In this document: piece by piece, positions 63,308-64,000 of the stretch
How positions within the stretch are numbered: the stretch's first letter is position 1
Layout: each line of letters opens with the position of its first letter
Source: Cryobacterium glucosi
Lineage (GTDB): Bacteria; Actinomycetota; Actinomycetes; Actinomycetales; Microbacteriaceae
Direction: 5' to 3'
Assembly: GCF_004402235.1 (NCBI RefSeq)
Contig: NZ_SOFS01000012.1
Span: 62,001-126,000, forward strand
Length of the DNA stretch: 64,000 nucleotides
Translations under genes and position numbers: made by a program
The notes under the pieces: model-generated
Seen by the model: the letters and a program-made list of their open reading frames with translations, nothing else
What the model was told of the DNA's origin: nothing
The model's database searches: none

Positions 63308-63955
63308 ATGAATCTGAGTGTCACCTGGGCTGAAGCCTGGATCCGGCAGTGTGTGGACGTTATCGCTGACCATCGTGTGGAGCTGATCACCCTCGACAGG
63401 GACATCGGCGACGGCGACCACGGCGAGAACATGGACCGTGGTTTCCAGGCGGTGCTGGGGAAACTCGACACGCTCCCGGCAGACGCCGTTCCCGGCGATG
63501 TCTTCAAACTCGTCGCGACGACACTCATTTCCACGGTGGGCGGCGCCGCGGGGCCGCTCTACGGAACGGCTTTCCTGAAGGCGGCCGTCGCCGTGGCGGG
63601 GAAGCCGGACCTGGACGGTGCCGCGGTCGTCGCACTCCTGACGGCGGCACGCGACGGAATCGTGCTCAGGGGCAAGGCGGAGAGCGGCGACAAGACCATG
63701 GTCGACGCCTGGACGCCCGCTGTGAACGCTGCAGCGGCCGCGGAACGCGCCGGAGCGACGCCCGTCGCCATCCTCGTCGAGGCCGCGGATGCTGCGGAGG
63801 CCGGCGCGGTTGCGACGGAGCCGCTCATCGCGCACAAGGGACGCGCGAGTTACCTCGGCGAACGCGCCATCGGGCATCGCGATCCGGGTGCCCAGTCCAG
63901 TGCCCTGCTTCTGCGTGCTGCCGCCGACACCGCCGAGCAGGTTGCGGATGAGTGA
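63308..63955 (+). CDS. dhaL: Dihydroxyacetone kinase ADP-binding subunit L
   Basis: 215 aa. The ADP/Mg2+ site is DRDIGDGDHGENMDRGF near the N-terminus; the segment GGAAGPLYGTAFLKAA and the late LGERAIGHRDPGAQSS loop are further DhaL marks. DhaL keeps a tightly bound ADP that is re-phosphorylated by DhaM. ATG at 63308 has AAGGAG upstream, 11 bp after the dhaK stop. Overlaps the start of dhaM by 8 bp. Confidence 0.95.
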   Translation: MNLSVTWAEAWIRQCVDVIADHRVELITLDRDIGDGDHGENMDRGFQAVLGKLDTLPADAVPGDVFKLVATTLISTVGGAAGPLYGTAFLKAAVAVAGKPDLDGAAVVALLTAARDGIVLRGKAESGDKTMVDAWTPAVNAAAAAERAGATPVAILVEAADAAEAGAVATEPLIAHKGRASYLGERAIGHRDPGAQSSALLLRAAADTAEQVADE

Positions 63956-64000
63956 TTCAGAACCCGCCGTCCCCGCCGTACTCGTCGGCCTTGTCTTTGT
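63948..64000 (+). CDS. dhaM: Start of dihydroxyacetone kinase phosphotransferase subunit M, cut by window end
   Basis: Seventeen codons from ATG 63948: MSDSEPAVPAVLVGLVF, overlapping the end of dhaL by 8 bp. The hydrophobic strand VLVGLVF is how DhaM proteins (a PTS IIA-like domain) begin, and the context after dhaK and dhaL supports this. Too short to show the active-site histidine. Confidence 0.7.
   Translation, partial: MSDSEPAVPAVLVGLVF

Overview
The window is high-GC DNA with dense, short-spaced genes and reads as the chromosome of an actinobacterium, most likely of the family Microbacteriaceae. Pointers are the actinobacterial cytochrome bc1-aa3 genes (qcrCAB, ctaC/D/E/F), glnA1-glnE-glnA2, polyphosphate glucokinase, a MetAP1c-type methionine aminopeptidase, CdsZ followed by rnpB, DUF4191/DUF3043 proteins, and SigA next to a DUF7455 protein and a topoisomerase IV pair. 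The genus is not resolved. I found no rRNA, tRNA, prophage, insertion sequence or CRISPR array; this is core chromosome, and most genes have clear family assignments.

Layout. 1-5 kb: two GAF-ANTAR regulators, an unknown small protein, a universal stress protein, DUF427 and an NCS1-type permease. 5-10 kb: Nif3, CdsZ, RNase P RNA, ppgK, map, a 62-aa protein and panB. 10-18.9 kb: nitrogen assimilation (glnA2, glnE, glnA1 with a double GlnR-type operator), RDD protein, DUF4191, lipA-lipB. 19-25 kb: a kinase-like membrane protein without catalytic motifs, then sucB, lpdA and pepA, which use or depend on the lipoate made by lipA/lipB. 25-31 kb: PAC2 protein, an MFS transporter, then sigA-murT-gatD as an apparent operon. 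31-39.7 kb: DUF7455, cls, a second M17 aminopeptidase, SHOCT protein, SLC13-type permease, DHA2 exporter and a divergent AraC regulator. 39.7-46 kb: parE and parC flanking two short-chain dehydrogenases. 46-49 kb: NPP-like phosphodiesterase, DUF3043, M20 dipeptidase. 49.5-58.4 kb: erpA, ctaCDF facing rlmA and ctaE-qcrCAB (the respiratory supercomplex). 58.5-64 kb: trpD, glpK, glpF and dhaK-dhaL-dhaM (glycerol/dihydroxyacetone use), with dhaM cut by the window edge.

The most notable observation is the MurT/GatD-like pair at 29255-31249. The GatD-like subunit has no cysteine at all, so it cannot be a standard glutamine amidotransferase, and the MurT-like subunit lacks the Cys4 zinc ribbon. Because Microbacteriaceae build group-B peptidoglycan, in which the bridge is attached to the alpha-carboxyl of D-Glu (the group that normal MurT/GatD amidates), this pair is a candidate for a repurposed bridge-forming ligase. 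This is a hypothesis, not a demonstration.

A second global pattern is a TA-N3-T (-10-like) hexamer placed exactly 6 or 7 nt before the start codon of at least 18 genes (19 with ctaE, whose hexamer is CATAAT), predicting widespread leaderless transcription. The divergent map and 62-aa genes have mutually overlapping start codons and -10 elements.
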